This document shows positions 27,060 through 35,837 of a DNA stretch of 64,000 nt, piece by piece; within the stretch, counting starts at the first letter, position 1; each line of letters opens with the position of its first letter. The notes beneath the pieces are model-generated. The model made no database searches. It was given only the letters and a program-made list of their open reading frames with translations, and had not been told where the DNA came from. Source of the stretch: Candidatus Sumerlaeota bacterium (lineage in GTDB: Bacteria > Sumerlaeota > Sumerlaeia > MWCT01 > JAUWMI01). The stretch is taken from assembly GCA_030613245.1 (NCBI GenBank), contig JAUWMI010000024.1, forward strand, positions 1-64,000. Direction: 5' to 3'. The position numbers and the translations under genes were made by a program.

Positions 27060-29525
27060 TCATAAATCTTGTTTGCCGACAAAAACGTCGCCGCATGAGA
27101 GATTACGATCTTCATCCGATTCGGATAAAACCGTATCGTTGAGAAACCGTATGCGCAATTCCTGGCCACTGGGCAAACTCTGTTCAATCCAAACCATGTA
27201 GGGAGCTGGCTTCCCGCCTCGGACGTAGCAAAAAGTAGATTGATTGCCCACCGTAATTTCCACCAATGGATGAACGTTGATCACGGGAGTGCCTTGTATC
27301 CAGATCCATAAGGAGGAGCCAGCCGGGATTGCTTCTGTCAGCGTCATGGATATTATTCCCTTACTGTAAAGGGTTTCATTTCTTCCAATGCCTTCCACCA
27401 CTTTCCAATCGTGGGGTGTACCAATTCGGGCTAGCGAATCTTTGGCAAGGCGATACTCAGCAGAGATCTCTCCAAATCGCTGCGATTGAATGGGCGTTTC
27501 AGAGGGGAAATCAGAGGCTGTGAATGTATCTTCTTCGATCAATTTGCGCCGGATTTCTAATGCCAATTGTTGATGTCCTTCGCTAAAGATAAAGCTCAAA
27601 AGCGCTGACTGAACCGCAACGGATGATTTGTAATCTGCACGAGCCCACACCTCCTCCAGCATCTCTTCGACCGTTACTCCATAGTCGTGCGCCAAAGAAA
27701 GCAGCATGTCTGGGTCCTCACAATCACCCAGACTGAGCTTGAAAAGTGTATATTCGAAAAAGAAATGTCCAATCCAGTAGCCGTAGCGTTCCTGGTGATA
27801 GAGAGATTCGATGAAACGCTGATAGAGATTATCCGCCGCTTCTGTATTTTTTTCGTTGATGTAGATTTGAAGGAGATCGTAATACGCCTTCATGTTAGTG
27901 GGACTCTCGCGAATTTTTCCCTCCAAAGACGACTGCGTTTGAGCCTGTGAGGCTTCAACGGACTTGTAATAGCTTTTCGCCATTGCGCGAGAGACGGGTG
28001 GGATTGCTAAGAAACACACTCCATAGAAAAGGACGATGCCAGCTATCATCAAAGCAATTGGAAGGCGCCAGGATCTGATTCTGCTTCCAACGATTTGCTT
28101 TTCCGTGGCGAATCCCGCCTCACCAGACGTCCCAGGAATTCCAACAGCGAGCAAGAACCAGAATAGCGGGCCACTCAGGGGCAAATCCAGTGGGAAACTG
28201 GGCAGGGAGACAATAGCATAGAACATAACGCCCCCGATCAGAAATGGATACAGCAGATCCGAATTATGCTTGTTGATTTGCTTAAGACGGCGCAAACTCG
28301 CGCAAAAGAAAACGGCAAGGATAAGAAAAAAGCTCGCAATACCCCCAAGACCTATTCCTGTAGCAATTTCCAGATATTCATTATGAATATATCCGGGGGG
28401 AGTGCCTTCAATAAAAACCAGGATATCTCGATAGATGACGTTTTCAGGATCGGCTTGGAGGTCTGCAGCAGTATCCCAGAACGTGTCGGTAAAGCTTCTG
28501 AAGCCGGTACCCGTCAGCATATTTGCTCCCAGCATTTTCACAGCAACATGATAGCCATATGCCCGACTGAGGAGAGCCTGCTTATCGGTGACCCGGGTGA
28601 GCACATTATATCGTGGTGTTACGATTGGATTCGGCACGGAGAACAAAAGCATCAGCAAAATGAACGCCGCGCCCAGACAAGCCAGCAAAACCTTCACTCG
28701 TTTGGCTGCTGCTCCGCGCAAAATGCCTCCTACCCCTAGAAACAGCCCGACAACGAATAGTCCTACCCATGATCCCCGCGCTCCGGCCAGGAAGATGCAA
28801 TAGGCAAGTATAGCGAGAGCACCGATAGCGGCAATACGTGTCAAACGGCGTGTCGTTGTAAACACTAATGCCACACCCATCAGCAAAATGGGACCAAGGT
28901 ACGCACTAAGAAAATTGGGATGTCCTGCAAGCGACAGTACAGCAAATTTCCCTATCTTTTGCTCTTCCACGTATCCAAGCTCACCACGCCGAGTGGCAAG
29001 TTGTATATCAATGCCATAGTATTGCAGGATTCCGTAAATCGATAGGAGAACTCCAATGCCGAGTAGAATCCAGATGACTTTCGACAGATGGTATGCGGTG
29101 AACTTCAGATTTGCAGCAAGTAGGAAGAAGATAATACAACTCAGCGGGAAAAGACTTTCCCTTAAACTGTATAGAGGTGATCTCGAGAACAAGCAGGAGA
29201 ACAGGCAAAAGAAGCCAAATAATAGTGCCGGAATGCATACGGGATGACGGAATGCTCTCACAGGCACACGCAATATAACATGCAATACGGCTATCAGTAT
29301 CGCCAGATTGATGACCGACAGCTGGAAATAGAACGCCTGGCTTACCGTAGGCCTGGGAAAGATAAAGGCCAGTGTGAACGGAATCATGGAAAATGGAATA
29401 GAGGCGAGCAATGCAAAAATGCCCACAAAATTCATTTTTGCAAGGAGGGTTTGGGCATTACCGTGGGAAACCGGGAGTTGCGCGAAGGCTTCTAGATGAT
29501 TAGCTTGTTCTTTATTGTCCGACAT
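27060..29525 (-). CDS. O-antigen ligase/polymerase with TPR and CBM36/60-like C-terminus
   Basis: An 821-residue protein. Residues about 30-470 are polytopic with the Wzy_C/ligase hallmark LAGARGSWVGLFV and the large loop that follows (TGTGFRSFTDTFWD, YIHNEYLEIATGIGLGG). A last helix near 490-510 precedes TPR-like helices (AYYDLLQIYINEKNTEAADN). The final 120 residues resemble a Ca-dependent carbohydrate-binding module: SSLWIWIQGTPVINVHPLVE, ELRIRFLNDTV and DEDRNLSCGDVFV, the FxND...DRNL pattern of CBM36/60. This matches the tail of the TPR protein at 4037-5629. It probably polymerises or ligates surface glycan and holds it through the tail. It is convergent with the GT39 gene. Confidence 0.8.
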   Translation of the reverse strand: MSDNKEQANHLEAFAQLPVSHGNAQTLLAKMNFVGIFALLASIPFSMIPFTLAFIFPRPTVSQAFYFQLSVINLAILIAVLHVILRVPVRAFRHPVCIPALLFGFFCLFSCLFSRSPLYSLRESLFPLSCIIFFLLAANLKFTAYHLSKVIWILLGIGVLLSIYGILQYYGIDIQLATRRGELGYVEEQKIGKFAVLSLAGHPNFLSAYLGPILLMGVALVFTTTRRLTRIAAIGALAILAYCIFLAGARGSWVGLFVVGLFLGVGGILRGAAAKRVKVLLACLGAAFILLMLLFSVPNPIVTPRYNVLTRVTDKQALLSRAYGYHVAVKMLGANMLTGTGFRSFTDTFWDTAADLQADPENVIYRDILVFIEGTPPGYIHNEYLEIATGIGLGGIASFFLILAVFFCASLRRLKQINKHNSDLLYPFLIGGVMFYAIVSLPSFPLDLPLSGPLFWFLLAVGIPGTSGEAGFATEKQIVGSRIRSWRLPIALMIAGIVLFYGVCFLAIPPVSRAMAKSYYKSVEASQAQTQSSLEGKIRESPTNMKAYYDLLQIYINEKNTEAADNLYQRFIESLYHQERYGYWIGHFFFEYTLFKLSLGDCEDPDMLLSLAHDYGVTVEEMLEEVWARADYKSSVAVQSALLSFIFSEGHQQLALEIRRKLIEEDTFTASDFPSETPIQSQRFGEISAEYRLAKDSLARIGTPHDWKVVEGIGRNETLYSKGIISMTLTEAIPAGSSLWIWIQGTPVINVHPLVEITVGNQSTFCYVRGGKPAPYMVWIEQSLPSGQELRIRFLNDTVLSESDEDRNLSCGDVFVGKQDL

Positions 29526-29568
29526 CTGAAATCTATCTCACGCCAGTTCGAAGGGAGTCCTCATGTAG

Positions 29569-29700
29569 TCAATATTCGTCCAGGTTCTCCTTAAGAAACT
29601 CGATAGTGAGGCGAAGTACATCATCCAGCGAGTGGGAGGGCTCGAAGCCGATTATCTCTTTGATCCTGGTTATGTTCAAAATGCAAAAGGCGAAGTCCAG
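29569..29700 (-). pseudogene. NAD-dependent epimerase, C-terminal fragment
   Basis: The minus-strand frame reads ILNITRIKEIIGFEPSHSL, then DDVLRLTIEFLKENLDEY and TGA. The pattern (D/N)xxRIKExIGFEPxxSLxxxLxxTIEFxxEN is the conserved end of extended SDR nucleotide-sugar epimerases. No start or Rossmann part is present; homology fades at about 29690, next to the tRNA relic. A third epimerase remnant in this locus. Confidence 0.7.
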
Positions 29701-29710
29701 TAAAATCAAA

Positions 29711-29764
29711 GTACGCCCGGCGGGATTCGAAATCCGTTGCTCTATCCGACTGAGCTACGGGCGC
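29711..29764 (-). pseudogene. tRNA-Arg(UCG) relic with internal deletion
   Basis: On the minus strand this has a full acceptor stem (GCGCCCG pairing with CGGGCGT), TA, and an intact D arm (GCTC-AGTCGGATA-GAGC). It then goes ACGGA-TTTCGAA-TCC, an arginine-type anticodon stem with loop TTTCGAA (anticodon TCG), and passes directly into CGCCGGGCG, the 3' T stem and acceptor. The 3' anticodon stem, variable loop and 5' T stem are missing. The anticodon loop TTCGAATCC and the usual T loop TTCGAATCC are the same nine bases, so recombination between them explains the loss. It cannot be a functional tRNA. Exact 8-bp repeats AAAATCAA flank it (29702-29709, 29765-29772). Confidence 0.8.
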
Positions 29765-29950
29765 AAAATCAAGGTGACGTCGGGTTTTTACCCGGAGATT
29801 TTCTTTAAGTCAGAGGCTTATGAAAACGAATCAAAGGTACCGTACTCTCGCTGCGCTTCTTGCGTCAAGGCTTATCAATAAAGCATATTCCTCTTCTTTT
29901 TGGCAAACTTCATCTTTGTCAATCCATTGACTTTCGAAGAGGGGCATTTC

Positions 29951-30997
29951 TCATCCCCCCGCGAAGAGTTTTGTAAAAAGGCTTTGATTTTCAAGCACCC
30001 AACTGTAGATTTTCCCTACTCCGTCTTCAATTGTTGTTTTGGGTGCCCAGCCAAACGCGCGTTTCGCTTCCCGAATGTCACTGACGTAAATCTTCTGATC
30101 CCCTGGCCGCCAGTCGGCAAATCTATACGCGATGTTTTTGTTGTGCAACTTCCTCAATTGCTCGAGGAAATCTAAGAGCGAGATCTGATTCTGCGCCCCC
30201 CCGCCGATATTATATACGCGACCCTGGGTCGCCTCGATTTTCTCTATCGCAGCCAGGTAGCAATCAATGAGATCGTCAATATAGAGCACATCGCGAACCT
30301 GCTTGCCGTTGCCGTAAATGGTAATAGCCTTGTTAAGCAGGGCAGCAATAGTAAACCAGCCGACCCACCCCTGGTCTTCCACACCAAATTGCCTGCTACC
30401 ATAAATACAGGATTGGCGAAACACAATTGTCGGGATGTTGTAGATACGCCAGTAATCCCGGACATATTGATCGCCGGTTCCTTTAGAGCATCCGTATGGC
30501 GAATAGAAATCTAGCGGCATCCGCTCACTCACGCCGTGAGGAAGATCAGCGTAGCGATATGCAGTCTCTCCTTCCTCGATTTTAACGTTTTCCATTTCGC
30601 CATACACTTTGTTTGTAGAGGCGTAGATAATAATCGGTCGAATACCCGCCAGGCGTACGGCTTCCAGGAGATTAAACGTACCCACGGCATTCACTTCGAA
30701 GTCTTCTCGCGGATTTTCCACCGACGTGGTCACTGCCACCTGGGCCGCCATGTGATACACGACCCGGGCGTCCGGGTGTTTGCGAAAAAGGTCTTGAAGC
30801 GTTGCGAAGTCGCGAATGTCGCCTTTGATGAACGTCAGATTTCCCTGTGACCGAAGCCATTCGAGATTCTGCGCTACGCCCAGGCGCTACATATTATCGA
30901 AAACCACGATCTCCTCGCCCAGCTCCATGAGCTTCCTGGCCACATTACAGCCAATGAATCCTGCCCCGCCGACAATCAGATTTTTTCGTCTGGCCAT
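29951..30997 (-). pseudogene. CDP-paratose 2-epimerase-like gene with amber codon 37
   Basis: Full-length (348 codons) SDR in one frame: [17 protein letters not shown] at the N-terminus, HMAAQVAVTTSV, STNKVYGE, YSPYGCSKGTGDQYV with YxxxK, and RQSCIYGSRQFGVEDQGWVG, the last diagnostic of CDP-paratose/CDP-tyvelose 2-epimerases. Codon 37 is TAG (30887-30889) inside VVFDNM-stop-RLGVAQNLEWL, where the family usually has Ser, so TCG to TAG is a likely single change. Translation could restart at MYHMAAQ (30760), but that product lacks the NAD-binding motif. Other genes here use TAG as stop, so recoding is unlikely. Other paratose genes are not seen. Part of this gene is duplicated at 1-119. Confidence 0.85.
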
Positions 30998-31094
30998 GTT
31001 TGGTTGTCCTCGATCATCATGAGTCGTACTGCAAAAGGTCTGCTCTCAGTACATATTTCAGAGGCCTGTTCTTGATTCTGCCCGATTTTTCTCC

Positions 31095-31607
31095 TTACAC
31101 CGTTAGGAGCGTGAAGTAAGGATACTCTTTCACTTTCGCGCGGCCGTTGAGAAAGGACAGTTCGATCAGGATTGCCACCTCAACAATCGAGCCGCCGAGT
31201 TTTTCGACTAAGCGGCAGGTAGCCGCTAATGTTCCGCCTGTGGCAATCAGGTCATCCAGTACCAGCACGTGATCGCCCGGCTTAATAGCATCTTCGTGCA
31301 CCTCCATCGTGTCAGTCCCATACTCCAGCTCATAGGTTTCGCTCAGCGTTTTATAAGGAAGTTTCCCCTTTTTGCGCACGGGAACCATGCCTGTACCGAG
31401 GCGATATGCCAGGGCTCCGGCGAAGATGAAGCCACGGGCTTCGATGCCGACGATTTTGTCTATGCGCTTGCCGGCGTAGCGCGAGGCCAGCTGGTCGATA
31501 GCGGCCTTGAATGCCTCGGGGTTGTTCAATAGCGGAGTAATATCCTTAAAGATTATACCCGGCTTTGGGAAATCAGGAATGTCACGAATGAATGTGAGCA
31601 AATCCAT
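31095..31607 (-). CDS. apt: adenine phosphoribosyltransferase
   Basis: A 170-residue type I phosphoribosyltransferase that makes AMP from adenine and PRPP (purine salvage). Visible family segments are FIRDIPDFPKPGIIFKDITP at the N-terminus, VGIEARGFIFAGALAYRLG (adenine pocket) and VLVLDDLIATGGTLAATC, the PRPP-binding loop. The length is standard for the family. The ATG at 31607 follows a gaggagg ribosome-binding site on the minus strand. It is the first housekeeping gene beyond the polysaccharide locus and sits about 100 bp upstream of the damaged epimerase gene on the same strand. Confidence 0.95.
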   Translation of the reverse strand: MDLLTFIRDIPDFPKPGIIFKDITPLLNNPEAFKAAIDQLASRYAGKRIDKIVGIEARGFIFAGALAYRLGTGMVPVRKKGKLPYKTLSETYELEYGTDTMEVHEDAIKPGDHVLVLDDLIATGGTLAATCRLVEKLGGSIVEVAILIELSFLNGRAKVKEYPYFTLLTV

Positions 31608-31825
31608 GACTGCGACTCCTCCTCTCCAGATGATCAGTGGTGCCTTTATGGGAGGAAGTGTGCATCATACAAATTGGCAATGTCAAATTCTTTCAGTTTG
31701 GAATGTGCTCCTTCAGGTTAATTTTAAAGTCTGCCTCAGAGAAACAGAGGCACAGAGTTTGGTGCGGCGCATTTATCCCAGATTTTGCGTTAAAGAAGAA
31801 TCTCTTCTCTTTTAAGTTAAGAATT

Positions 31826-31980
31826 TGGACAGGATTTACAGGATCAATAGGATTTATCAGGGGTTGAGGGGATTCTTTACACTTTCTTATCTTGTTAATC
31901 TTGTTCATCCTGTCTAATATTTTTGTAATTTTCTTGTGCTTCTTTTTATTTTTTTGGACAAGATTTACAGGATTATTTTG
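31826..31980. repeat. GGACAGGATTTACAGGAT-type repeat cluster
   Basis: Three degenerate copies of a short unit occur within 155 bp: ggacaggatttacaggat at about 31828, an inverted copy ending atcttgttcatcctgtc at about 31916, and ggacaagatttacaggat at about 31956. The first two form an imperfect inverted repeat. Similar AGGATTxACAGGAT units are widely dispersed between genes in many bacterial genomes; the function is unknown. Confidence 0.7.
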
Positions 31981-32076
31981 TCACTTTCTTTAAACTCAAC
32001 TGCAAAATTTGGGTTTATTAATGAAGCGACATTTGGTGGGCGCAGGAGGGCTTCTTCGCTGGCATGGGGTTTGGCG

Positions 32077-32114
32077 AAAAAAAAGAAGGCGCAATCTTTC
32101 GAGACGGCGCCTCT
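32077..32114 (-). terminator. rho-independent terminator of clpB
   Basis: Read on the minus strand, aggcgcc...gcgcct forms a GC-rich stem around a loop of about 14 bases and is followed by a run of T residues (ttctttttttt). It begins about 18 bp after the clpB stop codon. Confidence 0.75.
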
Positions 32115-32131
32115 TAATGATGATCATTTGC

Positions 32132-34723
32132 TCACGTTTTTGAGAATACGATCTCTGATTTACCGTTCAGATCAACTTTTACCGTATCGCCTTCCTGAAA
32201 TTTGCCTTCCAGCATATCCAGAGCCAGCGGATCGAGTATCGTGCGCTGGATGGAGCGCTTGAGCGGGCGAGCGCCATATGCCGGATCGTAACCTTGCTCA
32301 ACCAGGGAGTTTTTCGCCGAATTGGTGAGTACCAGACTGAGCTGGCGATCCTTAAGTCGTTCCTGGATGCGCGCAAGCTGGATATCAATGATCTGCGTAA
32401 TGTGCTCGCGGGTCAGATTGTTAAAGATAATGATCTCATCAATGCGGTTCAGAAACTCTGGCCGGAACTGCTCGCGCATTGCTTCGCGTACACGCTTTTG
32501 GAGCTCCTCGCGGTCTTTGGCGCCGAGTTGGTCAATCCACTGCGAGCCAACGTTCGACGTCATCACAACAACTGTATTTTTGAAGTTCACAATGCGGCCG
32601 TGGCTATCGGTCAGCCGCCCATCTTCAAGAATCTGGAGCAGGACGTTAAAGACCTCCGGGTGCGCCTTCTCGATTTCATCAAAGAGAACCACACTATAGG
32701 GCTTGCGGCGCACGGTTTCAGTCAGTTGTCCGCCCTCTTCGTAGCCAACATACCCAGGAGGCGCTCCGATCAGGCGCGACACACTGTGGCGTTCCATATA
32801 CTCACTCATGTCAATGCGTGCCATGTTCGATTCGTCGTCGAAGAGGAATTCAGCAAGGGCGCGAGCCAGCTCGGTTTTGCCGACGCCGGTTGGCCCGAGA
32901 AAGATAAATGAGCCGAGCGGGCGGTTGGGGTCCTGGAGACCTGCACGGGCACGGCGTACCGCATTCGACACCGCTGTAATCGCTTCATCCTGCCCTACGA
33001 CGCGCAGGCGCAAACGTTCTTCCATGTGCACGAGTTTCTCGATTTCACCTTCCATAAGACGCGTTACAGGTATTCCCGTCCATTTGCTGACGATCTCGCC
33101 GATATCTTCTTCGTCTACTTCTTCCTTGAGCATTTTTTTATCTTTTTGCAGTGCGGTGAGCTGTTGATTTGCCTCGGTAATTTCTTTTTCCAGCTGCGGC
33201 ATGCGGCCATGGCGTAGCTCTGCAGCCTTCTCCAGATTCCCCTCGCGTTCTGCTTTCTGCTCGTGAATTTTCGCTTGTTCCAGCTCTTCTTTTAGGGTCT
33301 GAATTTTTCCTATATGCTTCTTCTCGTTTTCCCAATGAACTTTCATCTGGCTCGACTGTTCGCGGAGCTCGGCAAGGTCTTTTTCCAGGTTACTGAGGCG
33401 TTCCTTGGACGCCTTGTCCTTCTCCTTGCGCAGCGCTTGTCGTTCGATCTCCAGCTGCATGATCTTACGCTCGACCTCGTCGATTTCCTGCGGCATGCTG
33501 TCAATCTCGATGCGCAATCGCGATGCCGCTTCGTCCATCAGATCTACGGCCTTGTCAGGAAGGTAGCGGTCTGAGATGTAGCGGTGTGACAGCACGGCGG
33601 CAGCGATGAGAGCCGTGTCTTTGATGCGCACGCCATGGTACACTTCATAGCGCTCTTTCAGACCGCGCAAAATGGCGATGGTGTCTTCTACCGAGGGCTC
33701 ATCTACGATGATCTGCTGGAAGCGGCGCTCCAGGGCTGCATCCTTTTCGATGTTCTTACGGTATTCGTCCAGTGTCGTGGCGCCAATGCAGCGAAGCTCG
33801 CCGCGTGCCAGGGCTGGCTTGAGCATGTTCGATGCATCCACCGAACCTTCGGCTGCGCCAGCACCAACCAGTGTATGGAGCTCGTCAATGAATAGAATGA
33901 CCGAGCCCTCAGCTTCTTCGATTTCCTTGATCACGGCTTTGAGGCGGTCTTCAAATTCACCGCGAAACTTCGATCCTGCAACGAGCGCACCAATATCCAG
34001 CTGAACGAGCTGTTTCCGCTTAAGGCCTTCAGGCACGTCGCCCGACACGATGCGCTGCGCTAGGCCTTCAACAATCGCTGTCTTGCCCACGCCCGGATCG
34101 CCGATCAACACCGGGTTGTTTTTGGTGCGGCGCGAGAGCACCTGGATGAGGCGGCGAATCTCGTCGTCGCGACCAATAACGGGATCGAGTTTTCCAGCAC
34201 GCGCCTGTTCAGTCAGGTCGCGGCCGAAGCGCTTCAGCGCCTGGTATTTATCTTCCGGGTGAGGATCAGTGACCCGTTGGGAGCCGCGCACTTCGCGCAG
34301 TGCCGTCATAATTGCAGCTTCAGTAGCCCCCAGATCGTTGAGCAGCTTCCCTGCGGGAAGACTTTTGTTCTTCGCGATTCCCAACAAGAGATGCTCGGTA
34401 CTTAGATACTCGTCTTTGAGCCGCTGCGCTTCTTTCCAGGCGTCGTCAAGAACCTGCTTCAGAACAGCGGAAATGTAGACATTTTGCGGCATTCCGTCGG
34501 AAATCCGAGGCAAGCGATTGATATGTTCCTGCAGGCTGCTGCGCACCTGACCTGGGTCAACGCCAATCTTCTGCAATACCGGCATCACCACGCCTTCCTT
34601 CTGCTCGATCAATGCCAGCAGAAGATGCTCAGGTGTGATCTCCTGATGTCCCAGTTGATCACACTGATCCTGGGCGTGCGCCAGCGCCTCCTGTGCTTTA
34701 ATGGTAAGCTTATCCAGTCTCAT
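32132..34723 (-). CDS. clpB: ATP-dependent disaggregase ClpB
   Basis: An 863-residue Hsp100 chaperone that pulls proteins out of aggregates with DnaK. It has the full layout: N-terminal double Clp repeat (residues about 1-145), first AAA+ domain with [17 protein letters not shown] and [18 protein letters not shown], a long coiled-coil middle domain (about 405-525), and second AAA+ domain with [20 protein letters not shown] and [14 protein letters not shown]. It ends in the C-terminal D2-small domain ([12 protein letters not shown]). The length is normal. It has its own terminator. The Hsp20 gene lies upstream on the same strand, 308 bp away, consistent with a stress-response pair. Confidence 0.97.
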   Translation of the reverse strand: MRLDKLTIKAQEALAHAQDQCDQLGHQEITPEHLLLALIEQKEGVVMPVLQKIGVDPGQVRSSLQEHINRLPRISDGMPQNVYISAVLKQVLDDAWKEAQRLKDEYLSTEHLLLGIAKNKSLPAGKLLNDLGATEAAIMTALREVRGSQRVTDPHPEDKYQALKRFGRDLTEQARAGKLDPVIGRDDEIRRLIQVLSRRTKNNPVLIGDPGVGKTAIVEGLAQRIVSGDVPEGLKRKQLVQLDIGALVAGSKFRGEFEDRLKAVIKEIEEAEGSVILFIDELHTLVGAGAAEGSVDASNMLKPALARGELRCIGATTLDEYRKNIEKDAALERRFQQIIVDEPSVEDTIAILRGLKERYEVYHGVRIKDTALIAAAVLSHRYISDRYLPDKAVDLMDEAASRLRIEIDSMPQEIDEVERKIMQLEIERQALRKEKDKASKERLSNLEKDLAELREQSSQMKVHWENEKKHIGKIQTLKEELEQAKIHEQKAEREGNLEKAAELRHGRMPQLEKEITEANQQLTALQKDKKMLKEEVDEEDIGEIVSKWTGIPVTRLMEGEIEKLVHMEERLRLRVVGQDEAITAVSNAVRRARAGLQDPNRPLGSFIFLGPTGVGKTELARALAEFLFDDESNMARIDMSEYMERHSVSRLIGAPPGYVGYEEGGQLTETVRRKPYSVVLFDEIEKAHPEVFNVLLQILEDGRLTDSHGRIVNFKNTVVVMTSNVGSQWIDQLGAKDREELQKRVREAMREQFRPEFLNRIDEIIIFNNLTREHITQIIDIQLARIQERLKDRQLSLVLTNSAKNSLVEQGYDPAYGARPLKRSIQRTILDPLALDMLEGKFQEGDTVKVDLNGKSEIVFSKT

Positions 34724-35031
34724 GTAACACTCCCTTTCGGTTTTTACAATTCAAATTCAAGATAGGTAATGCGTGGCCAAGATGTTACATTTAACGCGCC
34801 ATACAAAACATTCATGCCTTCTACCCAATTCTCTATAGGCAAAACGCAGTACCAATGCTAGAAAAAAAACCTTTATCAGAGATATTTCAGTATAGCTAAA
34901 AGAACAGGGGAGCAATGTGCAGAAAAGCATGGGGATTCTTTCCACTGTCTTGCTTCGCAATTGCTCCCCGACGATTCAGCGTTCACAGTACGGAAATTCG
35001 CAGCAACGAGTAGATTCAGCCCGCGGTTCTG
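34724..35031. other. 308-bp gap between hsp20 and clpB
   Basis: No gene seen. On the minus strand, ggggagcaat...attgctcccc (34910-34967) can pair around a long loop and is followed by tgttctttt, so it may be a weak terminator for the Hsp20 gene. I found no CIRCE operator and no clear sigma-32 promoter before clpB. The segment acaggggagcaatgtgc also occurs at 47408-47424. Confidence 0.45.
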
Positions 35032-35490
35032 CTATTTCACGTCAACTTTGATCTTCCTCGGCTTTGCCGATTCCACTTGCGGCAGCACTATCTCCAGCAC
35101 GCCGTCTTTGTACGTGGCTTTCACCTTAGAGCTGTCAACATCAGTTGGCAATTTGATGGTGCGCTGGAAAGATCCAAAAGTTCGCTCAACGCAGTAGCAG
35201 CTTTCCTCTTTGATCTCCTTCTCGCGCCTTTTCTGCCCTTTGAGAGTCAGAACGTTGTTCTGCATGGAGATGTCTATGTCGTCCTTTGACAGGCCAGGAA
35301 GATCAGCAGTCACCACAACGTTGCCATTTTTGATGGCAAGGTCAACAGCCGGAGCCCATTTAACTTCCGAGAGTGCTGGAGTCGTTCTGGCAAGTGCATG
35401 GTTAAACAGGTGATTAATTTCATCCCCTAGGCCCAGGAAATCGGCAAAAGGATCCCATTCGTGTCTTGGTCGCCATCTCACGAGTGCCAT
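35032..35490 (-). CDS. Hsp20/alpha-crystallin family small heat-shock protein
   Basis: About 152 residues. The N-terminus contains the aromatic RPRHEWDPFADFLGL segment, the alpha-crystallin domain spans about residues 45-135 (WAPAVDLAIKNGNVVVTADL, PGLSKDDIDISMQNNVLTL), and it includes the conserved terminal YKDGVLEIVLPQVE and the KPRKIKV tail. It is an ATP-independent holdase. The ATG at 35490 has an aaggggg ribosome-binding site; an in-frame GTG nine bases upstream is less likely. It is preceded by a sigma-54-like promoter and followed by clpB on the same strand. Confidence 0.93.
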   Translation of the reverse strand: MALVRWRPRHEWDPFADFLGLGDEINHLFNHALARTTPALSEVKWAPAVDLAIKNGNVVVTADLPGLSKDDIDISMQNNVLTLKGQKRREKEIKEESCYCVERTFGSFQRTIKLPTDVDSSKVKATYKDGVLEIVLPQVESAKPRKIKVDVK

Positions 35491-35837
35491 GGTTAACACC
35501 CCCTTTTCAGAGTTCCGAAGTTTACTTTTCGCCTATATATAGAGCATTGTTTGTGCCACTTTCCATTCATTTCAGGTCATGACGCTAAGTCGTGGTTCTT
35601 CAGCGATTTGAGAGACAATAACTCGCTCGATTCGGGTATCACAGGCAGGCAATAAGCACCACTATGGGCAGGATTGAAACATCGTCCAAAGAAACCGCTT
35701 CTTTTGCATCATTATGACACACTGTTCTGGCTTCATAACCAAGGTATGGGACATAGCAAAAGCTCCATATTGAGGTCAGTAGAGTCGAGGCGCTGAGGGG
35801 AGAATGTGAAATTAGCAGGAAGCCTATGCACTCCTTT
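35491..35837. other. intergenic region between hsp20 and LAB_N gene
   Basis: Apart from the sigma-54-like promoter at 35543-35558, I see no feature. A minus-strand frame (35639-35989) overlaps the LAB_N gene and has no family resemblance. Confidence 0.45.
35543..35558 (-). promoter_or_regulatory. sigma-54 (-24/-12) promoter for hsp20
   Basis: The minus strand reads TGGCACAAACAATGCT. This matches the -24/-12 consensus TGGCACRNNNNTTGCW at every fixed position except one (A for the first T of TTGC), with the GG and GC at the right spacing. The predicted transcript would begin about 40 bases before the ATG at 35490. No enhancer-binding site or RpoN gene is visible in the window. Confidence 0.5.

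Larger units (their letters stand above)
31608..32131. other. 524-bp intergenic region with dispersed repeats
   Basis: No gene seen. It contains the repeat cluster at 31826-31980 and the clpB terminator at 32077-32114. A plus-strand open frame near 31507-31815 is a shadow of apt and non-coding sequence. Confidence 0.5.

Noticed and set aside
29711-29764. Functional minimal tRNA lacking an arm
   Set aside because: Armless tRNAs occur in some mitochondria, but here the missing part is explained by recombination between repeated TTCGAATCC segments and the T arm cannot form.
30887-30889. TAG read as pyrrolysine or a recoded codon
   Set aside because: Other genes in the window end with TAG (for example at 1697-1699 and 3937-3939), and the family has Ser here, so a nonsense mutation or base error is simpler.
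31826-31980. CRISPR-like array
   Set aside because: Copies are degenerate, partly inverted and irregularly spaced, without spacers of constant length or cas genes.
32294-32911. Long plus-strand open frames opposite clpB
   Set aside because: They are shadows of the clpB coding sequence and have no ribosome-binding sites or family features.
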